DNA from: Persicobacter psychrovividus
GTDB taxonomy: Bacteria; Bacteroidota; Bacteroidia; Cytophagales; Cyclobacteriaceae
Length of the DNA stretch: 64,000 nt
Direction of reading: 5' to 3'
Assembly: GCF_036492425.1 (NCBI RefSeq)
Contig: NZ_AP025293.1
Location: forward strand, 248,001-312,000
In this document: in pieces, positions 18,822-27,596 of the stretch
Numbering within the stretch: the first letter of the stretch is position 1
Layout: every line of letters starts with the position of its first letter
Notes under the pieces: generated by a model
The model's database searches: none
What the model was told of the DNA's origin: nothing
What the model saw: only the letters and a program-made list of their open reading frames with translations
Translations under genes and position numbers: made by a program

Positions 18822-19913
18822 ATGGGCAGTAAAGGCAAAAGAATTGCAATTAAAATCGGCAGCAATGTCATCAGCAGAAAGGATGGAAAGCTCAATTTAG
18901 CGCAAATGGCGCATCTCGTAGATCAGATGACCACCCTGATGCAACAGGGGCACGAGGTGGTGTTGATCAGTTCAGGAGCCGTAGCGGCAGGGCGTGGCGA
19001 GTTCAAACCCGTCAAAAAAACGGATATCGTAATTTATAAACAGATCTGTTCGGCGATTGGTCAGGTACGACTGATGAACCGCTATTATGATTATTTCGGC
19101 ACCTACGATGTGCAGTGTGCGCAGGTCCTGACCACCAAGGAAAGTTTTGCCGACCGACAGCATTACCTGAACATGAAATCGAGTATGAATGCCATGCTGG
19201 AACAGGGCATCCTGCCGATTGTGAATGAGAATGATACCATTGCCATCACAGAATTGATGTTTACCGATAATGATGAACTTGCCGGACTGATGGCCACCAT
19301 GCTCGACTGCGACAGCCTGCTGCTGCTTTCCAATATCGATGGGATTTTCGATGGACACCCTGAGGATGCCGAAAGTCGCGTAATTCCTGAAGTGGACGAA
19401 CAGGACCTGAGCCCTTTCGTACAGTCAGAAGGCTCTTCCCTCGGACGCGGAGGAATGCAATCGAAAATTTCCACTGCCAAAAAAACAGCCGATCAGGGCA
19501 TCGACGTGTTTATTGCCAATGGCACAAGGCAGGATATTATTACTGATTTAATTAACGGAAAGGAAGACACCATTTCGACGCACTTTGTGCCGAGCGAGAA
19601 GAAATCCAAAAGCATCAAAAAGTGGCTGGCGCATTCGAAGAGTTTTGTCAAAGGTCGCGTGATCATCAATCAGGGTGCCCGTGATGCCCTGCTGAATGAG
19701 CATCAGGCCAACAGCCTGCTTTGCGTGGGCATTACCGCCATTGAAGGGGCCTTTCAGAAGGCCGACCTGGTGGAAATATTCACGGAAGATGGAGACCTGA
19801 TTGGGCTCGGCAAGGCACAATATGAAAGTGAAAAACTGAAGCCTATGTTGGGGAGCCCTCAGAAAAAACCCTTCATCCATTATGATTATCTACATTTAGA
19901 AACCAATAGCTAA
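18822..19913 (+). CDS. proB: Glutamate 5-kinase
   Basis: This enzyme phosphorylates L-glutamate to gamma-glutamyl phosphate, the first and normally feedback-controlled step of proline synthesis. The amino-acid kinase fold is clear: KIGSNVIS at the N-terminus, [32 protein letters not shown] and [17 protein letters not shown] domain follows over about the last 85 residues ([15 protein letters not shown]). The frame is open from a GTG at 18741. The ATG at 18822 ([13 protein letters not shown]) gives 363 residues, close to the 367 of E. coli ProB, and is preferred; ATG 18786 is another option. proA begins 5 bases after the stop. Confidence 0.96.
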   Translation: MGSKGKRIAIKIGSNVISRKDGKLNLAQMAHLVDQMTTLMQQGHEVVLISSGAVAAGRGEFKPVKKTDIVIYKQICSAIGQVRLMNRYYDYFGTYDVQCAQVLTTKESFADRQHYLNMKSSMNAMLEQGILPIVNENDTIAITELMFTDNDELAGLMATMLDCDSLLLLSNIDGIFDGHPEDAESRVIPEVDEQDLSPFVQSEGSSLGRGGMQSKISTAKKTADQGIDVFIANGTRQDIITDLINGKEDTISTHFVPSEKKSKSIKKWLAHSKSFVKGRVIINQGARDALLNEHQANSLLCVGITAIEGAFQKADLVEIFTEDGDLIGLGKAQYESEKLKPMLGSPQKKPFIHYDYLHLETNS

Positions 19914-19918
19914 ACCCT

Positions 19919-21178
19919 ATGCAAACCACCCTAAATCAACTTGACCATCAGTTTGAACTGACGCATCAGGCTTCCAAGATTTTACCCCTGCTCAGCGAGG
20001 AGAAAATCAACCAGATCCTGCTTGCCATTGCCGACCGCATTGAGGCGCACATTCCAAATATCCTGACCGAAAACCAGAAGGACCTGGCGCGCATGGCCAA
20101 GGACGACCCCAAATACGATCGTTTGTTGCTGAACGAAGACCGACTCCGCGGAATTGCCAGCGACATGCGTTCAGTGGCGGCACTGCCCTCGCCCGTTGGT
20201 GAAGTGATGCTTGAAAATCGACATGCCGCAGGGATGGTTATTCAGCAAACGAGGGTTCCTTTTGGCCTGATCGGGGTGATTTATGAAGCACGCCCGAATG
20301 TTACCTATGATGTTTTTGCACTTTGCTTTAAATCCTCGAACGCCTGTATCCTTAAAGGCGGCTCGGATGCCATAGATTCCAATACCATTGGGGTGAAAAT
20401 TATTCAGGAAGTATTGGCCGAATTTCAGATTAATCCGAACTGTATTCAGTTGTTGCCGACCGACCGCGAGGCCACAAAGGCGCTCCTCAATGCACGAGAT
20501 TATGTAGACCTGATTATCCCGAGAGGCTCACAGAACCTGATCAATTTTGTGCGCGAAAATGCCAACATCCCCGTGATTGAAACGGGTGCAGGAATTTGTC
20601 ATACTTACTTCGCTGCTTCAGGAACACTGCAAAAGGGGCAGGCGATCATAAAAAATGCCAAAACAAGAAGAGTGAGTGTTTGCAACGCCCTGGATTGCTT
20701 GCTCATGGATCAAAGTCGCCTTTCTGACCTCCCTGCCCTGGTTGCAGGTCTGGCCGATGAAGGTGTAAGCATTTATGCAGATGCCCCAGCATTTGAACAG
20801 CTCGAAGGGCATTACCCTGCCGAACTGCTAAAGCAGGCACAGGAGGATACTTTCGGAACAGAATTCCTCGATTACAAAATGGCGATCAAAACGGTGGCTG
20901 ACCCTACGGAAGCGCTTGCTCATATTCAGAAATACAGCTCCAAACACAGTGAAGCCATTGTCGCCGAAGATCAGGAACAGATAGAACACTTTTTGAAACT
21001 CGTGGATGCCGCTGCGGTTTACGCCAATGTTTCCACCGCCTTTACCGATGGTGCAGAGTTTGGGCTCGGTGCAGAAATCGGGATTTCTACCCAAAAACTC
21101 CACGCTCGTGGCCCAATGGGCTTGCTGGCACTGACCACCTACAAGTGGATGGTCCGAGGGGATGGTCAGGTAAGATAA
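19919..21178 (+). CDS. proA: Gamma-glutamyl phosphate reductase
   Basis: This 419-residue enzyme reduces gamma-glutamyl phosphate with NADPH to glutamate semialdehyde, the second step of proline synthesis. It has the aldehyde-dehydrogenase-like fold of ProA. The Rossmann part carries [18 protein letters not shown] and [13 protein letters not shown], and the catalytic Cys is Cys 255 in RVSVCNALD. The C-terminal [20 protein letters not shown] is the family signature. The length matches E. coli ProA (417). The start is an ATG 5 bases after proB, so the pair is one operon, and a 15-bp hairpin follows the stop. Confidence 0.97.
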   Translation: MQTTLNQLDHQFELTHQASKILPLLSEEKINQILLAIADRIEAHIPNILTENQKDLARMAKDDPKYDRLLLNEDRLRGIASDMRSVAALPSPVGEVMLENRHAAGMVIQQTRVPFGLIGVIYEARPNVTYDVFALCFKSSNACILKGGSDAIDSNTIGVKIIQEVLAEFQINPNCIQLLPTDREATKALLNARDYVDLIIPRGSQNLINFVRENANIPVIETGAGICHTYFAASGTLQKGQAIIKNAKTRRVSVCNALDCLLMDQSRLSDLPALVAGLADEGVSIYADAPAFEQLEGHYPAELLKQAQEDTFGTEFLDYKMAIKTVADPTEALAHIQKYSSKHSEAIVAEDQEQIEHFLKLVDAAAVYANVSTAFTDGAEFGLGAEIGISTQKLHARGPMGLLALTTYKWMVRGDGQVR

Positions 21179-21186
21179 ATTAGCCC

Positions 21187-21232
21187 TTTCAGTATAGGCA
21201 TGATACACCATTATGCCTATACTGAAATGCTT
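21187..21232 (+). terminator. Long hairpin after proBA, probable terminator
   Basis: TTTCAGTATAGGCAT (21187-21201) and ATGCCTATACTGAAA (21213-21227) form a perfect 15-bp stem with an 11-base loop, 9 bases after the proA stop. A short T-run (TTTT at about 21231) follows with a small gap, so it is a less typical but likely terminator for proBA. Confidence 0.6.
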
Positions 21233-21473
21233 TTGGCTACTAATGAAGTGAAAATTAGTATAGTGATGCAGCCTTCAAATACTGGACAATGGTTCGTCCA
21301 CAGTTTAGAGCGATTTGTGATATTGGGTTGAGCATGTCGCTATGGCTCCTGCCCACTTTAAAAGACCATTAAGCGGTCTATCCAAATAGATAGACTTTGA
21401 GTGTCCCTTAAAAATTTCTTTTCTCTTCTTGACTTGTAGACAAAAAAATCATGTGGATTTATCGGCCATGCCA

Positions 21474-23210
21474 TTAAGACAACACAGGACTTACAGAAGG
21501 AATGATTTCCTTTAAATCCGAAGCTGGATGCTGCTTGATAGGCAATTTAAATATCACCCGTGTACCTTCTCCAATCGCACTTTCAAACCAGAGTTCCCCG
21601 CCGTGTGATTCCATAATTCGCTGACACATCTTCAGGCCAATGCCCATTCTGCCGGCATCACCAGACCGATTACCATAGGCATCTATCGGCGCACCAAGTC
21701 CACCGCCGTCGCTGGTACCGATGCCATCATCCCGAAATTCAAAATGATAAAAATCATCTACCTTCAAATACGACACCCAAATATTGAGTGGGAAATCTTC
21801 GACATGCGCTTCTAAACTGTTTTTCATCAGTTCATAGAAAACCAACCGAAGTTCCCCTTCGTTTCCTTCCACCACAGGTAGTTCTCGGAAAAGCACATTG
21901 GCTTTATTTTCCTGAATCGTAGGCGCAAGCTGTGCTGTTACCGACTCCATAATTTGCTGAACGCTCACCTTCTTTATTCGATCCACTTTGGTCGCGAAGA
22001 GGGATTTCAGTCGGAAAATCACTTCTTCCAATTTATGAATAGAACGCTGAATCACCTCTATTTTATGGCGCCCATCGTCTCCAAGTAAATTCTTATGGCC
22101 ATCCTTAAAATCACCCATTTTTTGCTTCATGGAATGAAAAGAAAAAAACAGGTCGTTGGCCACAATTAAACTGTACTGATCGATCTTTTCATCACGCAAT
22201 TTTCCTTTCTCCTCCTGCTGCAAAATTCGGGCATCAAGTTGCGCATTCAGCGCAAGTAATTTCAGTTCCTTTCGTTTGATAATATACATTAGGACCGAAA
22301 CAACCAGAATCGCCAAAATAGAATATACTCGATTAGTAATGGCCATCCAATGCGGCAGGCCACTTGATGCAGAATAGAAAAATCCGATCAGCGTAAGCAC
22401 TATGGAAAGCAGCCCGAGAACGATCGCATATTTAGGCTTGGCGGTAAACCAGGCCAATAGAATCAGTATCACATATGGAATACCTCCAGCTACCCCCAAA
22501 GGGATATTCATATCAATCAGAAATATCAAAATCAGCATACTGAAGGCATAGCCCACCATCCATAATTTATTAGGATTACTGAGTGCTTTTTTCAGTTTAC
22601 GCTCTTTTTCAATGAAATAAACCGTCATGCCAAAGCCCAGCAACATGAAACCCACCGCAGTATGCAAAGCCATCTGGGTCATGTTCATCCAGCCATAAGC
22701 ACTCGGTAATTGCAGCACATAACCACCACAGGCAATCAGCCCAAGGCAAAAGATAAAGGAAGACAATACCCCCTTTATTTCAAGCTGACGAATACTGCCT
22801 TCTGGCAATAAGAAAGTGAGGGCGAAGAGCATAAAGCAACAACCCGTATTGGGCGCCATACGCCCTGGAGAGGAGGTATTGGTCACAATATTGGCTTCCA
22901 TAAAGAACTCATCAATATAGAGATCAATACCAAAAATATACTGAAGCAGCGTCAGGGATGTAATTCCGAGAATGATCACTGGAATAACATTTTCCTGTCT
23001 GTTAAAATGGTTTCCATTGTTGAGGCAGATGGAGCAAAGCAGAAAGCAAAGCGCCGTATTGAATTGCATCGGCACAAAAGCGGGATGCAACTGAAGGAGT
23101 TCGGGAATACTGAAAAACCAGCCCACAATCACCAAAATTGACAGTGTAAAAACGCCAATCACTGTTCCCAAGACCAACTCTTGGGGTCTAATCCATACCC
23201 TATTGTTCAT
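21474..23210 (-). CDS. Membrane sensor histidine-kinase-like protein lacking the phospho-acceptor His
   Basis: This 578-residue protein has about eight hydrophobic segments over residues 13-310, a short coiled linker (315-345), then a HisKA-like and a HATPase_c region. The HATPase is intact: N-box FYELMKNSLEA (Asn 464), DDGIG (494-498) and GRMGIGL (520-526). In the HisKA position, where relatives have (V)SHDL, this protein has VANDL, so the phospho-accepting His is Asn 352 (codon AAC, one base from CAC). Another His lies at 359. It may be a pseudo-kinase, a phosphatase or an ATP-binding partner. No response regulator lies beside it. The gene is convergent with proBA. Confidence 0.82.
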   Translation of the reverse strand: MNNRVWIRPQELVLGTVIGVFTLSILVIVGWFFSIPELLQLHPAFVPMQFNTALCFLLCSICLNNGNHFNRQENVIPVIILGITSLTLLQYIFGIDLYIDEFFMEANIVTNTSSPGRMAPNTGCCFMLFALTFLLPEGSIRQLEIKGVLSSFIFCLGLIACGGYVLQLPSAYGWMNMTQMALHTAVGFMLLGFGMTVYFIEKERKLKKALSNPNKLWMVGYAFSMLILIFLIDMNIPLGVAGGIPYVILILLAWFTAKPKYAIVLGLLSIVLTLIGFFYSASSGLPHWMAITNRVYSILAILVVSVLMYIIKRKELKLLALNAQLDARILQQEEKGKLRDEKIDQYSLIVANDLFFSFHSMKQKMGDFKDGHKNLLGDDGRHKIEVIQRSIHKLEEVIFRLKSLFATKVDRIKKVSVQQIMESVTAQLAPTIQENKANVLFRELPVVEGNEGELRLVFYELMKNSLEAHVEDFPLNIWVSYLKVDDFYHFEFRDDGIGTSDGGGLGAPIDAYGNRSGDAGRMGIGLKMCQRIMESHGGELWFESAIGEGTRVIFKLPIKQHPASDLKEIIPSVSPVLS

Positions 23211-23582
23211 TATAAATATTTAATCGTCGTACGCTAATTGCGAGAGCCGTAACGAAGCAGGTAAGTTTCTTTGAAGCAATATTCATTTAAATACATAAAA
23301 ACACAAAAAAATTTAATAATTAATTATGTGATTTTTAATATTATATGTTTAACCTCAATCAATATAATTCAGCGTAATAATTTTTACCAAATCACCACTC
23401 AAATGATTAAGAGGTTCAATGGTGTTAAAATCATATTATTTTATGACAAAAATCAGCAAAGTGATGGCATATAAATTAATATTATAATACATATAATTTA
23501 TATATATGAACAGCTACGCATACGCAGAAATTTTATCATATCTTTATAAAAAATAATAAACACTCTCATCGATTACATTTTT
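23211..23582. other. AT-rich intergenic region between divergent genes
   Basis: About 370 very AT-rich bases separate the kinase-like gene (-) and the cytochrome c peroxidase (+). It should contain both promoters. A 67-codon open frame inside it (23271-23474) has the composition of random AT-rich DNA, and I do not call it a gene. No clear operator or hairpin is visible. Confidence 0.5.
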
Positions 23583-24950
23583 ATGAAGAAGTACATATTA
23601 GGTTTTGTGGCCATCACCATAGCTGCAATCACGATATTAAACTTATCAGAAGACCACACCTTCCACCAAAATGCTGCAGGAAACAGCAAAACGGAAAAAG
23701 CCCTGGCTGTCCTTAAAGACAATGACTGTATGAGCTGCCATTCCAGATCTGCCGCTTTACCACTATATGCCGCTGTGCCTGGTGTAGGACAGGTCATTAA
23801 AAAAGACATTATCAGTGGTGGCCGACACCTCAACCTTGACCATACCATTCAGCAAATGGAAAAAGGAGCACCCGTATCTGTTGCGGTGTTGAACAAAATT
23901 GAGAAAGCCATTACTGAAGGCAGTATGCCAGTGATTCAATACCGAATGATCCACCTCGGCAGTGCCATCGACGAAACAGAAAAAGCCACCATCCTCGACT
24001 GGGTAGCCGAAGCAAGAGCCAAAGATTACGGACAAAATACCGCCAGCGAGACTTTCAAAAATGAACCTGTACGCCCTATTTCAAATTTCCCAGCGGTGAA
24101 TGACGAAAAGGTAGCCTTAGGAAAAGCCCTATATCATGACACGCGCCTGTCTGCCGACAATACGGTATCCTGCGCCTCTTGCCACGACCTTAACCGAGGT
24201 GGCGTAGACCGCCTGCCTGTTTCTGTGGGAATCAAAGGACAAAAAGGACCGATTAACGCGCCTACCGTATTTAATGCCGCTTACAACCTTGCCCAATTTT
24301 GGGATGGTCGCGCACACGATCTACAGGCCCAAGCTGCAGGACCTCCCCTCGCAGATAAAGAAATGGGAAACACGAGCTTCGATCAGATTGTCGAAAAACT
24401 TAATGCCGACGCTGAATTTAAGCAACAGATGGAAGAAATTTATCCTTCAGGGATTTCTCAGGAAACGATTACAGATGCAATTGCAACCTTTGAAAAAACC
24501 TTGATTACGCCTAACGCACCTTTCGATCAATACTTGAAAGGCAACACGGCGGCCATCTCTGAGCAGGCCATTAAAGGTTATCAGGCCTTCAAAAAGGCAG
24601 GCTGTGCCACTTGCCATGCAGGTGAAGCATTGGGCGGACGCTCTTTTGAATATGTTGGACTGACGGGCGATTACTTTACCGACCGCGGAAATGTTAATAA
24701 GGTTGATCACGGATATGCCAACTTTACCAAAGATGAAAAAGATACGCATTACTTTAAAGTGCCAACCCTGAGAAACGTGGCGCAAACTGCTCCGTACTTC
24801 CACGATGCTTCTGCGAAAACGCTCAAGGAAGCCATCGAAATGATGAACACCTACCAGTCAAAAGGTGCATTAAATGCAGAAGAAATTGATCAGGTAGAAG
24901 CATTCCTGAAAACACTTACAGGGGAATACAACGGCAAAGCCGTACAGTAA
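23583..24950 (+). CDS. Triheme cytochrome c peroxidase
   Basis: This 455-residue protein has an N-terminal hydrophobic signal or anchor (about 4-20). An extra N-terminal heme domain (Haem_bd-like, CMSCH at 49-53) precedes a standard diheme peroxidase module (CCP_MauG, CASCH at 197-201 and CATCH at 341-345). The module also has the usual peroxidase segments INAPTVFNAAYNLAQFWDGRA and FKVPTLRNVAQTAPYFHD. It reduces hydrogen peroxide to water in the periplasm with electrons from the respiratory chain. The added heme domain probably passes electrons from the quinol pool or a cytochrome to the peroxidase part, as in triheme enzymes of the YhjA type. A terminator follows at 24985. Confidence 0.92.
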   Translation: MKKYILGFVAITIAAITILNLSEDHTFHQNAAGNSKTEKALAVLKDNDCMSCHSRSAALPLYAAVPGVGQVIKKDIISGGRHLNLDHTIQQMEKGAPVSVAVLNKIEKAITEGSMPVIQYRMIHLGSAIDETEKATILDWVAEARAKDYGQNTASETFKNEPVRPISNFPAVNDEKVALGKALYHDTRLSADNTVSCASCHDLNRGGVDRLPVSVGIKGQKGPINAPTVFNAAYNLAQFWDGRAHDLQAQAAGPPLADKEMGNTSFDQIVEKLNADAEFKQQMEEIYPSGISQETITDAIATFEKTLITPNAPFDQYLKGNTAAISEQAIKGYQAFKKAGCATCHAGEALGGRSFEYVGLTGDYFTDRGNVNKVDHGYANFTKDEKDTHYFKVPTLRNVAQTAPYFHDASAKTLKEAIEMMNTYQSKGALNAEEIDQVEAFLKTLTGEYNGKAVQ

Positions 24951-24984
24951 ACCCATTGCCTGAATGGGCAATCTGCAAAACGAC

Positions 24985-25023
24985 AACGCCCCTTTTCAGT
25001 ATTGAAGAGGGGCGTTTTTTTTT
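24985..25023 (+). terminator. Rho-independent terminator after cytochrome c peroxidase
   Basis: AACGCCCCTTTTCA (24985-24998) pairs, with one mismatch, to TGAAGAGGGGCGTT (25003-25016) across a 4-base loop, followed by a T-run to 25023. It lies 35 bases after the stop codon. Confidence 0.88.
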
Positions 25024-25253
25024 GCTGATTCCAATAGCACTTTTGGGGTGGTGGAACCTGAAATGATCGGCACATATTTTATCTACTGATGACGTTTTAC
25101 ACTGAAATCACCCTCATCGGTTGATGCCGTGCACTGACCATTCCATTAGCTAAAAATCGGCATGAAGTGTTGTAAAGCAGTGCAATATGAAGGGCATAGA
25201 AAGTCAGGCGAAATTTAGCCCCCCTGAATTAAGCCGTATTGCAGAGCCGTTCA

Positions 25254-25625
25254 TCACGCCAGCTTTCGCGTCGAATACCAGTTCAGCCCAAACCAGCCAA
25301 TAAAGGAAAACACATAGATCAGCACCCCGTAAATGGTCGTGATCATCGATACCTTGAATCCGCCTGCGAGTAAAGCGGGAGATACATTCACCGCCCCAAG
25401 CTCAATGGCCTGAAAAGCACTGAACAGGCCAATCAGCTGCCCCAATAAGCCTACGATAAGTGCAAAAAGCCCTACCGACTTCACAAGGTTAATTTGTGCA
25501 TCAGGAAGCAGTTTTCCTTTTAACATCGAGCCGCCGAACGCCAGCATCAAGCCCACTACCACGAGAAGAATCAAACTGAGAATCCCCATAAACAAAGGGC
25601 CTCCCATGTAAAATAAATCCATCAT
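25254..25625 (-). CDS. Small MotA/TolQ/ExbB-like membrane protein
   Basis: This 123-residue protein is almost wholly hydrophobic, with three segments (about 8-32, 47-70 and 88-113). The middle and last segments read like the MotA/TolQ/ExbB channel core: GLLGQLIGLFSAFQAIE and PALLAGGFKVSMITTIYGVLIY, with the conserved Gly, Pro and Thr. True ExbB/TolQ proteins are longer and carry a cytoplasmic loop that is missing here, and no ExbD/TolR partner is nearby. It may be a minimal orphan member. It is divergently transcribed from a LytTR regulator with about 145 bases between them. A second ATG follows at once (25622). Confidence 0.72.
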   Translation of the reverse strand: MMDLFYMGGPLFMGILSLILLVVVGLMLAFGGSMLKGKLLPDAQINLVKSVGLFALIVGLLGQLIGLFSAFQAIELGAVNVSPALLAGGFKVSMITTIYGVLIYVFSFIGWFGLNWYSTRKLA

Positions 25626-25769
25626 AACTTTTTGATTTTTTAGTAAAACATTGTTGATTCAAAGGACGAAAAGCAAGCGCATTTACGCAAGGTCATATCC
25701 CGATGGGAATTGGTCGTTTACCGACAAAACCCACCTGAAGGCCCAAAAACCCCTATTTGTTCCCTATCC

Positions 25770-26534
25770 ATGAAAAATCAACTATTGAGATCAATCCTTT
25801 ACTGGTCATGTATTTTAACCTTCCTGACCCTGTTTTTCGGAAACCAATGGGCAAGTTTTGAGCTTTCCTTTTATTTTTCCGCCATGCTTTTGCCTGTGGT
25901 GGTGGCTACTTCTTACTTTTTCAACCATTATCTCCTGCCGCGCTATTTACTGCAAGCGCAATATTTTCGCTTTGGGTTATATTTCATATACATGATCATC
26001 GTTTCATTATATTTTGAAATGCTGATCGCCCTGATTTCCTTTGTCATTTTAGCCAATTACGACATTCAAAACATGGGACTTCAGGCGCGTTCAATTTTTA
26101 TTCTGAGCCTGAACCTCTACCTGATTGTTTTTATCAGCAGCTTCATCGACCTGTTTATTCAGTACAAAAAAAATACGCAAGAAATGGCGCAATTGAAAGC
26201 CGAGATCAAGAAGAAGGAAAAAGGATTGCTGAATATTCGTGCCAACAGACAAAACATTCAACTGCCTTATCACCAAATTTTGTACATCGAAAGTCAGGAT
26301 GATTATGTGAAAATCGCCACCGCTGAAAGCACCTTCCAGTCTCGGGAAAGAATCTCCGCCATTGCAGCACGGCTGCCCAAAGAGTTTGTCCGTATCCACC
26401 GCTCTTTTCTCATCAATAAAAATAATATGGCGTCCCACACTAAATCTGAAGTGGTGATTGCTGACCAGCATTTACCCATTGGCAGAAAATTTAAAGCAGC
26501 GGCATTGCGGCAGTTTCTCGAACACAAGCCCTGA
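25770..26534 (+). CDS. Membrane-bound LytTR-family transcriptional regulator
   Basis: The protein has four transmembrane segments (residues about 10-120), a short coiled coil rich in Lys/Glu (about 135-152), and a LytTR DNA-binding domain at about 155-250 (ILYIESQDDYVKIAT, FVRIHRSFLINK, LPIGRKFK). Such proteins sense a membrane signal directly and bind DNA without a receiver domain. The frame is open from a TTG at 25710, but ATG 25770 (MKNQLLRSILYW) starts just before the first membrane segment and is preferred. It is divergent from the MotA/ExbB-like gene, which is a natural candidate target. Confidence 0.85.
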   Translation: MKNQLLRSILYWSCILTFLTLFFGNQWASFELSFYFSAMLLPVVVATSYFFNHYLLPRYLLQAQYFRFGLYFIYMIIVSLYFEMLIALISFVILANYDIQNMGLQARSIFILSLNLYLIVFISSFIDLFIQYKKNTQEMAQLKAEIKKKEKGLLNIRANRQNIQLPYHQILYIESQDDYVKIATAESTFQSRERISAIAARLPKEFVRIHRSFLINKNNMASHTKSEVVIADQHLPIGRKFKAAALRQFLEHKP

Positions 26535-26569
26535 CTATCCGCCTGGGCTCCCCAAGCGGTGCGGCCTCA

Positions 26570-27481
26570 TCATGATTGGCCGTTCAATTGCCACTCCTGC
26601 TGAATCACTTTTTTAATCTGATCAATCTGCTTTTGATAGTTGGTTTTCTTGCGATGAATAAATCGCAGCCGATTCACGATCGGCTCGTCCCCTGCCCATA
26701 ATAATTTCAAATCCTGATTTTGAAATGCCTGCTGACACAAAAAATCTGGGGCCACTGCCAGGCCGTCCCCCTCTTTTAGGCAACGAATAATGGAATTAAA
26801 ATTAGGCACAATATAATTCGCTCGGAAGTCTGGTGACTTTCGGAAATTAGTTTTCCAAAACCGCTTAAAATGTTCATTCGTCCCCGTGGGCGCATACCAT
26901 TTGAACGTTTTCAGGTAATCGGCAAAATCTTCCCGTGGCAAGTGCTCAAATTGCTGAAAAAACACCTCCGTATCAACCCCCTTGCTGCCAATAAGCACCA
27001 ATTTTTCCTCGCCGAAAATTTCCTGAACCACCTCCTTAGACTCCGAGGGCTGAGGGCTCACCACCACATCCACCACTCCCTGATCCAACTTCTGAAGCAA
27101 GGCAGGATATGCGCCAAACTCCAGAATCACATTAAAAGATAGGCGGTGTAAATTTCGCTCAAGCATCAGTTGAAAAGTCTCGAAACACATGCCCAACGTC
27201 AGGGAGGGAGTGTCCTGCTGATTACTTTTCTGATATTTGCGTTCCACCGCCTCAAGCAACCCCAAAGGTTCAACAATCGCCTGATAAAGCTGTACCCCAT
27301 GCTCGGTAGGCTTGAGTTTTCGGCCTCCACGACTGAACAAAGGGTGCCCCACATGCCCTTCAAGGGAACTTAAATGCAGGCTCACTCCTGGCTGAGAAAT
27401 GAACAAATGTTCCGCTGCGGCAGTCAGACTGCCCTTTTCATAAATCGATTTAAAGGTCCGATACCACTCAAAATTTACCAT
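26570..27481 (-). CDS. LysR-family transcriptional regulator
   Basis: This 303-residue protein has an N-terminal winged helix-turn-helix (WYRTFKSIYEKGSLTAAAEH, then LFISQPGVSLHLSSLE and HPLFSRGGRKLKPTEHG), which is the standard LysR HTH_1 domain, and a substrate-binding domain from about residue 90. It is divergent from the double Old Yellow Enzyme gene with 115 bases between the starts, the usual arrangement for a LysR regulator and its target. An imperfect palindrome in that gap (27504-27521) is a possible binding site. The inducer is unknown; a reactive electrophile or quinone would fit the target enzyme. Confidence 0.93.
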   Translation of the reverse strand: MVNFEWYRTFKSIYEKGSLTAAAEHLFISQPGVSLHLSSLEGHVGHPLFSRGGRKLKPTEHGVQLYQAIVEPLGLLEAVERKYQKSNQQDTPSLTLGMCFETFQLMLERNLHRLSFNVILEFGAYPALLQKLDQGVVDVVVSPQPSESKEVVQEIFGEEKLVLIGSKGVDTEVFFQQFEHLPREDFADYLKTFKWYAPTGTNEHFKRFWKTNFRKSPDFRANYIVPNFNSIIRCLKEGDGLAVAPDFLCQQAFQNQDLKLLWAGDEPIVNRLRFIHRKKTNYQKQIDQIKKVIQQEWQLNGQS

Positions 27482-27503
27482 ACCGCTACTTACTATTATA
27501 ATT

Positions 27504-27521
27504 ATGATACTAAGGTATGAT
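27504..27521. promoter_or_regulatory. Possible LysR operator between the divergent genes
   Basis: ATGATAC-TAAG-GTATGAT is an imperfect palindrome with an ATAC/GTAT core and T-N11-A-type spacing, midway between the LysR start (27481) and the double-OYE start (27597). Position and symmetry support it, but the region is AT-rich and chance is possible. Confidence 0.35.
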
Positions 27522-27596
27522 TTATATTATTTTCATAATAGCGGTTGTGGCATTATTTTTACACTGTAATCCATAGCACCGCTACTGACCTTAAAA

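Noticed and set aside
23271-23474. Small open frame in the AT-rich gap before the peroxidase
   Set aside because: Lys/Ile/Asn-rich composition expected of random AT-rich DNA; no motif or signal.
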